Below, in pieces: positions 16,078-24,766 of a DNA stretch of 64,000 bases. The translations under genes were made by a program, and so were the position numbers. This DNA is from Rhodopseudomonas_A sp036404135 (GTDB lineage Bacteria > Pseudomonadota > Alphaproteobacteria > Rhizobiales > Xanthobacteraceae), in assembly GCF_036404135.1 (NCBI RefSeq), contig NZ_DASWPE010000125.1:1-64000 (forward strand), read 5' to 3'. Within the stretch, counting starts at the first letter, position 1. The number at the start of each line of letters is the position of its first letter. The notes under the pieces were generated by a model. That model saw only the letters and a program-made list of their open reading frames with translations, was not told where the DNA came from and ran no database searches.

Positions 16078-16728
16078 GTGAAGGGCGATCTGTTCGAGGC
16101 GCAGGAGCCGCCGCCGGCGCGGCAGCCGATCGGCGAGGGCGCGGTGCTGCTGCGCGGCTTTGCGCTCGGCGAGGAGAGCGAACTGATCGCGGCGTTGCGC
16201 GCGATCCTGGCCGCGGCGCCGTTCCGCCACATGATCACGCCGGGCGGCCACACCATGTCGGTGGCGATGAGCAATTGCGGCGCGGTCGGCTGGGTCACCG
16301 ATCGCAAGGGCTATCGCTATGACGCGGTCGACCCCGCCAGCGGCAATCGGTGGCCGGCGATGCCGGCGCTATTTGCGGGCTTGGCGCGCCGCGCCGCCGG
16401 CGAGGCCGGGTTCGCGGATTTTCAACCCGACGCCTGTCTGATCAACCGCTACGTCCCCGGTGCCAAGATGTCGCTGCATCGGGACAAGGACGAAGCCGAT
16501 TTCACCGCGCCGATCGTCTCGGTGTCGTTTGGATTGCCGGCGGTGTTCATGTTCGGCGGCATGAGCCGCAGCGACAAGCCGCAGCGCTTTGCGCTTCAGC
16601 ATGGCGACGTGGTGGCCTGGGGCGGCGCGTCGCGGCTGGTCTTTCACGGCGTCGCGGCGCTGAAGGACGGCGAGCATCCGCTGCTCGGCCGTCAGCGCAT
16701 CAATCTCACCTTCCGCAAGGCGCGATAG
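16078..16728 (+). CDS. alkB: AlkB-type 2-oxoglutarate/Fe(II) DNA dealkylation dioxygenase
   Basis: A 216-residue AlkB homologue that would remove 1-methyladenine and 3-methylcytosine lesions by oxidative demethylation. The iron ligands are His134 and Asp136 in LHRDKDE and His190 in RLVFHG; Arg205 and Arg207 in GRQRINLTFR would bind 2-oxoglutarate. NRYVPGAKM is the family NxYxPG segment. It starts at GTG 16078, two bases after DUF2848 stops, so it is probably cotranscribed with the amidase genes although its role differs. Confidence 0.93.
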   Translation: MKGDLFEAQEPPPARQPIGEGAVLLRGFALGEESELIAALRAILAAAPFRHMITPGGHTMSVAMSNCGAVGWVTDRKGYRYDAVDPASGNRWPAMPALFAGLARRAAGEAGFADFQPDACLINRYVPGAKMSLHRDKDEADFTAPIVSVSFGLPAVFMFGGMSRSDKPQRFALQHGDVVAWGGASRLVFHGVAALKDGEHPLLGRQRINLTFRKAR

Positions 16729-16831
16729 CGTTGTCGAGGGAAGTGGGGCCTCGCTCGCGGAAAGAAGCGCGTCAAAATAGCAATCGCGCGCTCCGGTTCT
16801 GATCTCTCAGAACCGGCATAGCTGCAGCCGG

Positions 16832-17050
16832 CTATTCGCGCGGCGAGAGCTGCAATTCCAAGAGCGCCATGCGTTCCAGCGCCTTGGCGTTGCGTTCGCC
16901 CTCCTTGGCGGTGCGCAGAATGCTTTCGGCGATCGATTGCACATGCGCCGAGCTCACCGGATGCGGCAGCGCCGCGACCGCGCCGTCCAGAGCCGATTGC
17001 ATCAGCCGGATGGTGTCCGGCGGAAACGACGCGTGAGAGAAATCCTTCAT
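16832..17050 (-). CDS. Small conserved hypothetical protein
   Basis: A 72-residue cytosolic protein beginning MKDFSHASFPPDTIRLMQSALDGAV and ending in a helical, charged stretch (AKEGERNAKALERMALLELQL). It is predicted to be nearly all helix. The start is backed by GAAGGAGAAGGCG directly before the ATG. Function unknown. It follows the exported protein gene on the same strand. Confidence 0.7.
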   Translation of the reverse strand: MKDFSHASFPPDTIRLMQSALDGAVAALPHPVSSAHVQSIAESILRTAKEGERNAKALERMALLELQLSPRE

Positions 17051-17113
17051 CGCCTTCTCCTTCGGTGGTTGCAAAATGGCGCGGTGTTTGTGGGGCTGCG
17101 AACGGCGCAGGGT

Positions 17114-17449
17114 CTATCCGCGCGAGGCTTCCCAGCGACCGCTGCACGGCATTCCGGCCGCGGCGCTGTTCCATTTGCCGGAGCCGGCGCTGCCATTGAG
17201 TTGGCCGTTGGCATAGGCGCCGCGGATCGACACCCTGACATTGCCCTCGCGGCCGATGCTGCCGGTGATGTCCGGCGAGCCGGTGACGCGGCCGTCGGTG
17301 ACCACCACCGGATAGCTCAGTTTCGGCTCGCAGCTGCCGGCCTTGGTCACCACGGTGACGTGCCAGACGCCGTCGAACGGGCTTTGCGCCACGGCGAGAT
17401 CGGTGCTGAGCAGCATCGTTGCGCAAAGAACCGCGCGGGTGAGCAACAT
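17114..17449 (-). CDS. Small exported protein (FDGVW family)
   Basis: A 111-residue protein with a signal peptide (LLTRAVLCATMLLSTDLAVAQ, cleavage after AVAQ expected). The mature part begins SPFDGVWHVTVVTKAGSC and consists of short beta strands with GREGNVRVSIRGAYANGQLNG. Two Cys (in AGSCEPK and GMPCSGRW) could form a disulfide. The FDGVW start and the Gly-rich strand pattern resemble the protein at 43055-43558, so the two may be paralogues. Function unknown. Confidence 0.7.
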   Translation of the reverse strand: MLLTRAVLCATMLLSTDLAVAQSPFDGVWHVTVVTKAGSCEPKLSYPVVVTDGRVTGSPDITGSIGREGNVRVSIRGAYANGQLNGSAGSGKWNSAAAGMPCSGRWEASRG

Positions 17450-17990
17450 GGTTTTCCTTCCGCCAATCGGGCTGCGTCAACGACGCGTTGTATCCAAAGC
17501 AAGCCCCAACGCTCCGGCACACCGGAGCGACGAGACGCGGTAAGCGTGGAAGATTCAGCTGCGCCGAAACAGACAGGCGGGCGAATCTCGGCGATCCCGG
17601 GCGGGTCGCAATTGAAGCGGGCGACATTGCCCGTCCGACCTCCGATCCAACCCGCCATCGCTCCGCACCCGCGCTTGTGCCAGTGGGAACGATTTGAGCT
17701 ATCCGGGACTGCCGGTCGTAACGAAAGCGAGTTCACTGCGCGGTGTCGTCTGGCAACCCGCAAAGTGGCGACAAGTTCCGGATAGCGTCTTCGATCCACA
17801 AAAACGTCACGAACCAGGCAATTCGCCAAGCCCGCGGCAAGCTCTACGCCACCGGCTTGGCTCGGGCGGGTTGACCGCGTGCGATCAGCCGCGGGCCAGC
17901 GCCTGTTCGATGCCGCGCGGAATTCGCCTGGCGACCACGACGCGCAGGCCGAGGTTCCGGCAAATTCGCCGATGGGCGTTGACGCGGCGC
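17450..17990. other. Intergenic region without a recognised gene
   Basis: About 540 bp between the exported protein and the CHMI-type isomerase. Frames are open in places on both strands, but none has a good start site or recognisable sequence. No repeat of families A-C is present. Confidence 0.5.
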
Positions 17991-18389
17991 TCAGCCGTGC
18001 CGGGCCTCGTTGATCAACAGGTCATGGATGCTGTTGCGCTCCCAGCCCGCCTCCCGGTCGTGGACCTTGATGTCGAACGACAGCGAAAAGCTGTCGTCGG
18101 CGAACAACGGATCGAGATAGTGCGACAGCTTGCGGAAGATGTGGTCGCCGGCGTGCTTGCGCGCCACCGCCTCGCGGCCTTCGTTGAGCCGCAGCAGCAT
18201 CGCCATGAAGCTCAGCCCGTCGCGGCCGTCGGCGATCGCGTAGTTGTCGCAGCGGATGGCGCGGACGCGGATGCCGTCGAGCGGAAACAGTCCGGTCTCG
18301 ACGGCGGAGGCGCGGACCAGTTCGACCACTTTGGCGATGTCGACCAGGTCGTCGAGATTGGCGGAATATTCGATGGTGAAATGCGGCAT
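17991..18389 (-). CDS. 5-carboxymethyl-2-hydroxymuconate isomerase-like protein
   Basis: A 132-residue protein of the tautomerase superfamily, CHMI branch. After Met removal the chain starts with Pro (MPHFTIEYSANLDD), the catalytic base in this family. MAMLLRLNEGR and the C-terminal SFDIKVHD also fit. CHMI acts in homoprotocatechuate degradation. The HpcH/HpaI-type aldolase at 24.8 kb would suit the same pathway, but the other pathway genes are absent, so the physiological substrate is uncertain. It is divergent from the ABC importer operon. Confidence 0.82.
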   Translation of the reverse strand: MPHFTIEYSANLDDLVDIAKVVELVRASAVETGLFPLDGIRVRAIRCDNYAIADGRDGLSFMAMLLRLNEGREAVARKHAGDHIFRKLSHYLDPLFADDSFSLSFDIKVHDREAGWERNSIHDLLINEARHG

Positions 18390-18593
18390 GGCGGGCTCGC
18401 TTGGCAACGACTTCGGGAGCGCCGATGATTAACAGCAAACCGCTTTCCCGCAACAGGCTTCGCTGCGGTGCAAATGAAAGAATTCATGTCGCCCGCGCCA
18501 ACACTTTGCAGCGAGGCGGTAGACAGTCCGGCGAATTTTAGGTCAACTGACCCTTGCAGGCCGGCAGCAAGTCCGGTCGCGAGGGAGGACTGG

Positions 18594-19739
18594 ATGACGC
18601 TGACGAGACGCGAGGTCGCGGCCGGCTTAGCCGTTGGACTCATGGCGCCCTACCTGATCGGTCGCGCGAAGGCGCAAGGCGCCACCATCAAGATCGGCAT
18701 GTGCGCGCCGGTCACCGGCCCCGCGGCGGAGTCCGGCGGTTACGCCATCAAGGGTGCCAAATTGGCGCTGGAGGCGGTCAACAAGGCCGGCGGCGTGCTC
18801 GGCAGACCGCTCGAACTGATCGTCGAGGACGACCAGACCACCAATCCCGGCATCGTGCTGGCGTTCTCCAAGCTCGCCGCGCAGCCCGACATCGTCGCCT
18901 TTCTCAGCTCGGTGCGCTCGACGCAGGTGCACGCGATGGCGCCCGACGCGCTGAAGCTCGGCAAGCCGGTGATGTTCGGCGGCACCGATCCCAACCTCAC
19001 CAAGCTCGGCAATCCCTGGTTGTTTCGCTTCCGGCCGAACGACAGCTATTCCGGCCGGGTGATCGCCGATTACGGCGTCAACACCCTCGGCAAGAAGAAA
19101 TGGGCGGTGCTGCATTCCACCGACGCGTTCGGCACCGCCGGCGGCAAGGCGCTGAGCGAGGCGCTGGGCAAACTCGGCGCGCCGCCGCTGCTCGACCAGG
19201 GCTACGCCAACCAGAGCCAGGACTTCACCCCGGTGGTGCTGGCGATCAAATCGTCCGGCGCCGACATCCTCGGCTCCTACTTCACCTTCGAGAACGATCT
19301 CGGCATCTTCGCTCGGCAGTTGCGCCAGCTCGGCGTCACCATTCCCTGGGTCGGCTCGCCCTCGATCACCAACGTCACCGCGCTGAAGCTCGCAGGCCCA
19401 GCGCTCTACGGCACCTATGGGGTCGCCGACTACGCCGAGGACTCCAGCGACGCCGCCAAGGCGTTCGGCAAGGCCTATCGCGACGCCGTCAAGGTGGCGC
19501 CCGACAACCAGAGTTCGTGGCCGTTCGATGCGGTCACGGTGCTGGCCGCGGCGATCAACAAGGCCGGATCGACCGAGCCCGGCAAGATCCGCGAGGCGAT
19601 TCTAGCGACCAAGAAATTCCCCGGCGCCGAAGGCGAATATAATTTCGACGACAAGGGCGATGGGCTGCACGGCTACAACATCGTCAAGAACGACAAGGGC
19701 AGCATCGTGTTCGACAAGCACATCGAGTTCACCGATTGA
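18594..19739 (+). CDS. Branched-chain-type ABC transporter substrate-binding protein
   Basis: A 381-residue periplasmic type I binding protein (LivK/Peripla_BP_6). The N-terminus has a Tat-like signal (TLTRREVAAGLAVGL, with cleavage near AKAQ). The mature part begins with the typical IKIGMCAPVTGPAAESGG and continues with LELIVEDDQTTNPG. The ATG at 18594 is preceded by GAGGGAGGAC. It is first in a set with LivH-, LivM/G- and LivF-like genes, so it captures the ligand. The ligand may be an amino acid or an organic acid; the neighbouring dehydrogenase and aldolase favour a hydroxy or oxo acid. Confidence 0.92.
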   Translation: MTLTRREVAAGLAVGLMAPYLIGRAKAQGATIKIGMCAPVTGPAAESGGYAIKGAKLALEAVNKAGGVLGRPLELIVEDDQTTNPGIVLAFSKLAAQPDIVAFLSSVRSTQVHAMAPDALKLGKPVMFGGTDPNLTKLGNPWLFRFRPNDSYSGRVIADYGVNTLGKKKWAVLHSTDAFGTAGGKALSEALGKLGAPPLLDQGYANQSQDFTPVVLAIKSSGADILGSYFTFENDLGIFARQLRQLGVTIPWVGSPSITNVTALKLAGPALYGTYGVADYAEDSSDAAKAFGKAYRDAVKVAPDNQSSWPFDAVTVLAAAINKAGSTEPGKIREAILATKKFPGAEGEYNFDDKGDGLHGYNIVKNDKGSIVFDKHIEFTD

Positions 19740-19787
19740 GCGCGCACTTGCATTGGCGACTGGTTCGATGCGCGCCCAGATAGAAGG

Positions 19788-19830
19788 CCGTCATTCCGGG
19801 GCGCGAGCAGCTTTGCTGCGAGCGAACCCT
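19788..19830. repeat. Family C repeat, left half only
   Basis: GTCATTCCGGGGCGCGAG followed by CAGCTTTGCTGCGAGCGAACCC matches the left arm of the complete palindrome at 33.7 kb. The right arm is missing here. It lies between the binding-protein and permease genes. Confidence 0.65.
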
Positions 19831-19934
19831 CCAATCCTCACCGCCAAGGGTTTATGGAATGTGGACCTGCGCGGTTGAAAACACTCGGTGGAGAATCCCA
19901 GTGTTGAAGTTGATACGAGCGGTGCGGCAACTGC

Positions 19935-20074
19935 TCCGTCTCCCCGCTTGCGGGGAGAGGGTCGGGGTGAGGGGGCGCCGCCGCGAGGTCGACTTGGCTG
20001 AAACGCCCCCTCACCCGACCGCCGTCGCTGCGCGACGACGCTCGACCTCTCCCCGCACGCGGGGAGAGGTGAGG
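19935..20074. repeat. Dispersed palindromic repeat, family B, copy 2
   Basis: The same two-armed layout as at 9981: CTCCCCGCTTGCGGGGAGAGG outer arm (left), GTGAGGGGGCG and CGCCCCCTCACCC inner arms, and CCTCTCCCCGCACGCGGGG outer arm (right). It sits inside the transporter operon, between the binding-protein gene and livH, where it could separate expression of the two parts. Confidence 0.8.
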
Positions 20075-20106
20075 TCCGTGCTGGCAATGGAGGTTTGGAG
20101 CCTCTG

Positions 20107-20982
20107 ATGGACCTCGCTCTGCAATTGCTGTTCACCGGGATCGGCATCGGCGCGGTCTATGCGCTGGTGGCGCTGGGCTTCGTGCTGATCTTCCGCGCCA
20201 CCAACGTGGTGAATTTCGCGCAAGGCGAATTCTCGATGGTGGCGGCCTATCTGATGGTGGTGTTCGCGGTCGACCTCGGCTGGCCGTATTGGCTCTCCTT
20301 CCTGTGCGCGCTGGCCGGCATGGCGCTGCTCGGCGCGATCTTCAACCTCGGCGTGTACTACCCGCTGCGGCATCGCACGTTCCTGCCGGTGATCATCGCC
20401 ACCATCGGCGCCTCGATCCTGATGGCGAATTCGGTGCTGGCGATCTACGGCCCGCAGCCGCAGGTGCTGCAAGGCTGGTTCGAAACCCCCGGCATCCAAC
20501 TCGGCCCGGTCTATCTCGACAGCCAATATCTGCTGATCATCGTGGTGACGATCGCGCTGGTGGCGTTCAACTACTGGTTCTTCGAGCACACCATGCTCGG
20601 CAAGAAATTGCAGGCGACCTCGCAGGACAAGGAGATGGCCTCGCTGCTCGGCATTTCTGTCTCCGGCATGATCATGATCACCTTCATCTACTCCGCGGTG
20701 CTCGGCGGGCTCGCCGGAATCCTGGTGGCGCCGGTGTTGTTCGTCTCGATTCAGATGGGCTCGACGATTGCGCTGAAGGCGTTTGCCGCCACCATCATCG
20801 GCGGCTTCGGCGACGTCACCGGCGCGATCATCGGCGGGCTGTCGCTCGGCATCATCGAGACCTTTGGCGCGGCGTATATTTCGGTGCCCTACAAGGACGC
20901 CTTCGCCTTCCTGGTGCTGGTGCTGTTCCTGGTGTTCCGGCCGCAGGGCATCTTCGGCGAACGCGTCGCGGAGAAGGCATGA
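20107..20982 (+). CDS. livH: Branched-chain-type ABC transporter permease, LivH family
   Basis: A 291-residue inner-membrane permease with about eight hydrophobic segments. LivH features are GIGIGAVYALVALGFVLIF at the N-terminus, NVVNFAQGEF, and the cytoplasmic coupling region LGKKLQATSQDKEMASLLG. It ends in VFRPQGIFGERV, the family C-terminus. The ATG at 20107 has GGAG upstream; an in-frame TTG lies 12 bases earlier. Its stop overlaps the next start as ATGA. Confidence 0.93.
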   Translation: MDLALQLLFTGIGIGAVYALVALGFVLIFRATNVVNFAQGEFSMVAAYLMVVFAVDLGWPYWLSFLCALAGMALLGAIFNLGVYYPLRHRTFLPVIIATIGASILMANSVLAIYGPQPQVLQGWFETPGIQLGPVYLDSQYLLIIVVTIALVAFNYWFFEHTMLGKKLQATSQDKEMASLLGISVSGMIMITFIYSAVLGGLAGILVAPVLFVSIQMGSTIALKAFAATIIGGFGDVTGAIIGGLSLGIIETFGAAYISVPYKDAFAFLVLVLFLVFRPQGIFGERVAEKA

Positions 20983-22760
20983 GCGCCGGCAGCGACAATA
21001 TGCCGATCGCGATCGCAGCCTCGCGCGGCAAGCCGCTGTGGCTGCGGCATCTGCCGTATTTCATCGGCGCCGCGATCGTGGTGACGCTCGCCGCCAGCGT
21101 CAGCTTCGACGGCTACATCCTCAACATCCTGATGCAGGCGACCACCTTTGCGATCGCGGTGTTCGGATTGTCGGTGGTGCTCGGGCTGTGCGGCCAGATC
21201 AATCTGGCGCAGGCCGCGTTCTTCGGCTTCGGCGCCTATGCGGTGGGCATCGGCACCACGGATTTCCAGCTCAGCTATTGGCTCTGCCTCGCCGCCGGCT
21301 GCGCCGTGGCGCTAATCGCCGGCGCGGTGCTCGGGATGTCGACGCTGCGGCTCGGCGGGCATTACTTGGCGATGGTGACGATCTCGTTCCAGCAGATCGT
21401 CACGCTGGTGATGATCAACGCGATCTGGCTGACCCACGGTCCGGACGGCGTCGGCCGCATCGGCCGTCCGGCGCTGTTTCAATCCTCCCAGGCTTATCTG
21501 GCGTTCTGCGTGGCGATGCTGGCGCTGGTCGGCTATGGCGTCTGGCATCTGCCGGACACCCGGCTTGGCCGCGCGATGCGTGCGGTGCGCGACAACGAAC
21601 TCGCCGCGGGCGTCGCCGGCATCGAAGTGTTTCGCACCAAGGTCTACGCCTTTGCGCTCAGCGCGGTGCTCGGCGGTCTGGCCGGCGGGCTGTTCGCCGG
21701 CGGCTTCTCCTACATCAGCCCGGATCAGTTTTCCTTCGCGGAATCCATCGTGTTCCTGACGATGTCGCTGCTCGGCGGCGTGGCGTCGCCGATCGGATCT
21801 GCGATCGGCACCGCGCTGCTGATCCTGATCCCGGAATGGCTGCGGTTTCTGAAAAGCGTGCCGGGGCTCTATCTCGCGATCTACGGCCTGTCGGTGATCC
21901 TGATCATCCGCTTCATGCCGGACGGCATCTGGGGCTTCGTCAACGTCGCGACGCAGCGCTGGCGCGCCAAGGCCAAGCTGCACGCCGCCGGCCCGCCGCT
22001 GCAATTATCCCCGGCCAATCTCGGCGGCGACGTCGTGCTGCAGGTCACCGGGCTGGCGAAATATTTCGGCGGGCTGAAAGCCGTCGACAAGGTCGACATC
22101 GCGGTGAAGCGCGGCGGCGTGCACGCGCTGATCGGGCCGAACGGCTCCGGCAAGACCACGACGCTGAACGTGCTGTCGGGCCTCTATCGCGCGACCGCGG
22201 GGCAGGTGCTGCTCGACGGCACCGACCTCACCAATATGCCGCCGCATCTGCGCGCTGCAGCCGGGCTCGGCCGCACCTTCCAGAACATCCGGCTGTTCCG
22301 CTCGATGACCGCTCTGGAGAACGTGGTGATCGGCGCCGAGCGGCCCGGCAACACGCTGATCGGCAAAGGCGGCGAAGCGGCGCTGCATCAGCGCGCGATG
22401 TCGGCGCTGGCTTTCGTTGGCTTGGGCGCGCGCGCCAACGAATTGATCTCCAGCTTTTCCTACGGCCACCAGCGATTGATCGAAATCGCCCGCGCGCTCG
22501 CCGCCAACCCGACGCTGCTTTTGCTCGACGAACCCGCCGCCGGACTCAACTCCAGCGAGAAGCTCGACCTGCACGAATTGCTGAAGCGCATCGCCGCCCA
22601 AGGTCTCACCATTCTGATCATCGACCACGACATGACGCTGGTGTCGGAGGCGGCGCAGCACATCACCGTGCTGAATTTCGGTCGCCGCATTGCCGACGGC
22701 GAATCGCTGGCGGTGCTGCGCCATCCCGACGTGGTCTCGGCCTATCTCGGGAGCGAATGA
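20979..22760 (+). CDS. Fused LivM permease-LivG ATPase of branched-chain-type ABC transporter
   Basis: A 593-residue fusion. Residues 1-335 are a LivM-type permease (SVVLGLCGQINLAQAAFFGFG, RAMRAVRDNELAAGVAG, IRFMPDGIWGF). Residues 345-593 are a LivG-type ATPase with Walker A GPNGSGKTT, signature SYGHQRLIE and Walker B LLLLDEPAAGLNSS. The start overlaps livH by ATGA and the end overlaps livF by four bases, so the operon is translationally coupled. The fusion is a single open frame with no sign of a frameshift. Together with LivH and LivF it forms a complete importer. Confidence 0.94.
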   Translation: MSAGSDNMPIAIAASRGKPLWLRHLPYFIGAAIVVTLAASVSFDGYILNILMQATTFAIAVFGLSVVLGLCGQINLAQAAFFGFGAYAVGIGTTDFQLSYWLCLAAGCAVALIAGAVLGMSTLRLGGHYLAMVTISFQQIVTLVMINAIWLTHGPDGVGRIGRPALFQSSQAYLAFCVAMLALVGYGVWHLPDTRLGRAMRAVRDNELAAGVAGIEVFRTKVYAFALSAVLGGLAGGLFAGGFSYISPDQFSFAESIVFLTMSLLGGVASPIGSAIGTALLILIPEWLRFLKSVPGLYLAIYGLSVILIIRFMPDGIWGFVNVATQRWRAKAKLHAAGPPLQLSPANLGGDVVLQVTGLAKYFGGLKAVDKVDIAVKRGGVHALIGPNGSGKTTTLNVLSGLYRATAGQVLLDGTDLTNMPPHLRAAAGLGRTFQNIRLFRSMTALENVVIGAERPGNTLIGKGGEAALHQRAMSALAFVGLGARANELISSFSYGHQRLIEIARALAANPTLLLLDEPAAGLNSSEKLDLHELLKRIAAQGLTILIIDHDMTLVSEAAQHITVLNFGRRIADGESLAVLRHPDVVSAYLGSE

Positions 22761-23488
22761 TGGCGTTGTTGCAGATCCGCGACCTGGTGGTGCGCTACGG
22801 CGAGATCGAGGCGCTGCGCGGCATCTCGCTCAGCGTCGCGCAGGGCCAGGTGGTGACGCTGCTCGGCGCCAATGGCGCCGGCAAATCGACCACGCTGCGG
22901 GCGATTTCCGGGCTGACCAGGCCGGCGGCCGGCGAGATTCTGTTCGACGGCCGATCGATCGCGGGTCTTGGCCCCGAGGCGATCGTGCGGCTGGGGATCA
23001 GCCACGTGCCGGAGGGGCGGCGGGTGTTTCCCGGCCTCACCGTGAAAGAGAACATCATGCTCGGCGCCTCCAATCGCCGCGTGAAGAAGGCCGAACTCGC
23101 GCGCGAGGCCGACGCGATGTTCGATCTGTTTCCCGACCTCCGGCCATTCGCCGATTCGCTCGGCTGGACGTTGTCCGGCGGGCAGTTGCAGATGGTGGCG
23201 GTGGCGCGCGGGCTGATGGCGAAGCCGCGGCTGTTGTTGCTCGACGAGCCGTCGCTGGGGCTTGCGCCGGTGATCGTGCAGGCGGTGTTCCGAATCATCT
23301 CGCAGATTCGCCGCACCACCACGGTTCTCTTGGTCGAGCAGAACGCGCGCATGGGGCTGTCCGTTGCCGACACTGGCTATGTGCTGGAGACCGGGCGTAT
23401 TGTGCTCGGCGGCAAACCCGACGAATTGTGGGGCAATGAAGCAATCGCAGCGGCCTATCTCGGCGGCCACGCCAAGGTCCGCGCTTAA
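22757..23488 (+). CDS. livF: Branched-chain-type ABC transporter ATPase, LivF family
   Basis: A 243-residue ATPase, usual for LivF. Walker A is GANGAGKST, the signature SGGQLQMVAVARGLM and Walker B LLLLDEPSLGLAP; the C-terminal IVLGGKPDEL is typical. Two adjacent ATG codons begin at 22757, overlapping the end of the fused LivM-LivG gene. It would pair with the LivG half of the fusion at the inner membrane. Confidence 0.94.
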   Translation: MMALLQIRDLVVRYGEIEALRGISLSVAQGQVVTLLGANGAGKSTTLRAISGLTRPAAGEILFDGRSIAGLGPEAIVRLGISHVPEGRRVFPGLTVKENIMLGASNRRVKKAELAREADAMFDLFPDLRPFADSLGWTLSGGQLQMVAVARGLMAKPRLLLLDEPSLGLAPVIVQAVFRIISQIRRTTTVLLVEQNARMGLSVADTGYVLETGRIVLGGKPDELWGNEAIAAAYLGGHAKVRA

Positions 23489-23505
23489 CAAGAAGAAACT
23501 TTGTG

Positions 23506-24591
23506 ATGGTGACTATCCAGGTCGAGAAGTTGATCGATTTCGTAACTGAAGTATTCGTCCGCGCGGAGTCCTCGGAGGCCGAGGCAAAGCGCATCGCCAG
23601 CTATCTGACCACGTCGAATCTCACCGGACATGACAGCCATGGCGTGATCCGGGTGCCGGTCTATGTGCGCTGGAAGCAAGCCGGCGCGGTCGTTCCGAAC
23701 CAGAGCATCGCCATGGTGGTCGACACCCCGGCGCTGGCGGTGGTCGACGGCCGGTTCGGCTACGGCCAGACCGTGGCGCCGCAAGCGGTGCAGATCGGCA
23801 TCGACAAATGCAAGGCGTCGGGGCTGGCGGCGGTGGCGCTGCGCAATTCCGGCCACATCGGCCGGGTCGGCGACTGGGCCGAGATGGCGGCGGCCGCCGG
23901 TCTGGTGTCGATCCATTTCGTCAATGCCGCGGGCTCGATCCTGGTGGCGCCGTTCGGCGGCGTCGAACGCCGATTGTCCACCGCGCCGTTCTGCGTCGGC
24001 ATCCCGCGCGAGGCGCAGCGGCCGATCGTGCTGGATTTCGCCACCTCGATCGTCGCCGAGGGCAAGGTGCTGGTGGCGAGCCGCGGCGGCAAGAAGCTGC
24101 CGACCGGCGCCTTGATCGACAGCGACGGCACGCTCAGCGAAGACCCGGCACTGCTCTATGGCCCCTATACGCCGGACAGTCCGCGGATTCACGACAACGG
24201 CACCGGCGCGATCCGCGCCTTCGGCGAGCACAAGGGCTCGGGCCTGGCGCTGATCTGCGAATTGCTCGGCGGCGCGCTCACCGGCACCGGCGCCACCGGC
24301 CCGGACCGCCGCTTCGCCAACGGCATGTTCGCGATCTATGTCGACCCGCAGCGCATCGACCCGGAACATTTCTTCGACGCCGACGTGGCGCGCTACGTCA
24401 AATATTTCAAGGACACCAAACCGGCCGCCGGCGCAACCGAGGTGCTGATCCCCGGCGATCCGGAAGCCCGCACCCGCGCCGAGCGCAGCAAGAATGGCGT
24501 GCCGCTGCCCGACGACACCTGGGCGGCGATCGTCAGCATCGCGCGTGAACTCGGCGTTTCCGAGCGCGCGGTGCAGACGGCGGTGGCGTGA
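23506..24591 (+). CDS. Malate/L-lactate dehydrogenase family oxidoreductase (Ldh_2)
   Basis: A 361-residue NAD(P)-dependent oxidoreductase of the sulfolactate/malate/ureidoglycolate dehydrogenase family. Typical segments are SYLTTSNLTGHDSHGVIRVPVY-type N-terminal sequence, the SGHIGRVGDWAE region and GEHKGSGLALICELLGG near the C-terminus. It begins 17 bp after livF on the same strand, so it is probably cotranscribed and acts on the imported acid or a derivative. The exact 2-hydroxy acid cannot be told. Confidence 0.88.
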   Translation: MVTIQVEKLIDFVTEVFVRAESSEAEAKRIASYLTTSNLTGHDSHGVIRVPVYVRWKQAGAVVPNQSIAMVVDTPALAVVDGRFGYGQTVAPQAVQIGIDKCKASGLAAVALRNSGHIGRVGDWAEMAAAAGLVSIHFVNAAGSILVAPFGGVERRLSTAPFCVGIPREAQRPIVLDFATSIVAEGKVLVASRGGKKLPTGALIDSDGTLSEDPALLYGPYTPDSPRIHDNGTGAIRAFGEHKGSGLALICELLGGALTGTGATGPDRRFANGMFAIYVDPQRIDPEHFFDADVARYVKYFKDTKPAAGATEVLIPGDPEARTRAERSKNGVPLPDDTWAAIVSIARELGVSERAVQTAVA

Positions 24592-24603
24592 GTCACGCCG
24601 AAT

Positions 24604-24696
24604 CGTCATTGCGAGCCGAGCGAGAAGCGAAGCAATCCAGGGGCGCCAAGCACGGAGCCCTGGATTGCTTCGTCGCAAGCGCTCCTCGCAATGACG
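24604..24696. repeat. Dispersed palindromic repeat, family A, copy 2
   Basis: Outer arms CGTCATTGCGAG and CTCGCAATGACG enclose GAAGCAATCCAGGG and CCCTGGATTGCTTC. The tail GTTGAACCGCCTGATTTC that follows matches the first copy at the window start. It lies between the dehydrogenase and aldolase genes. Confidence 0.85.
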
Positions 24697-24766
24697 CGTT
24701 GAACCGCCTGATTTCGTCAGGCGTATTTTCGGCGCGGTGCGCGCCAGCAACAGAGAGCGGGAACCG

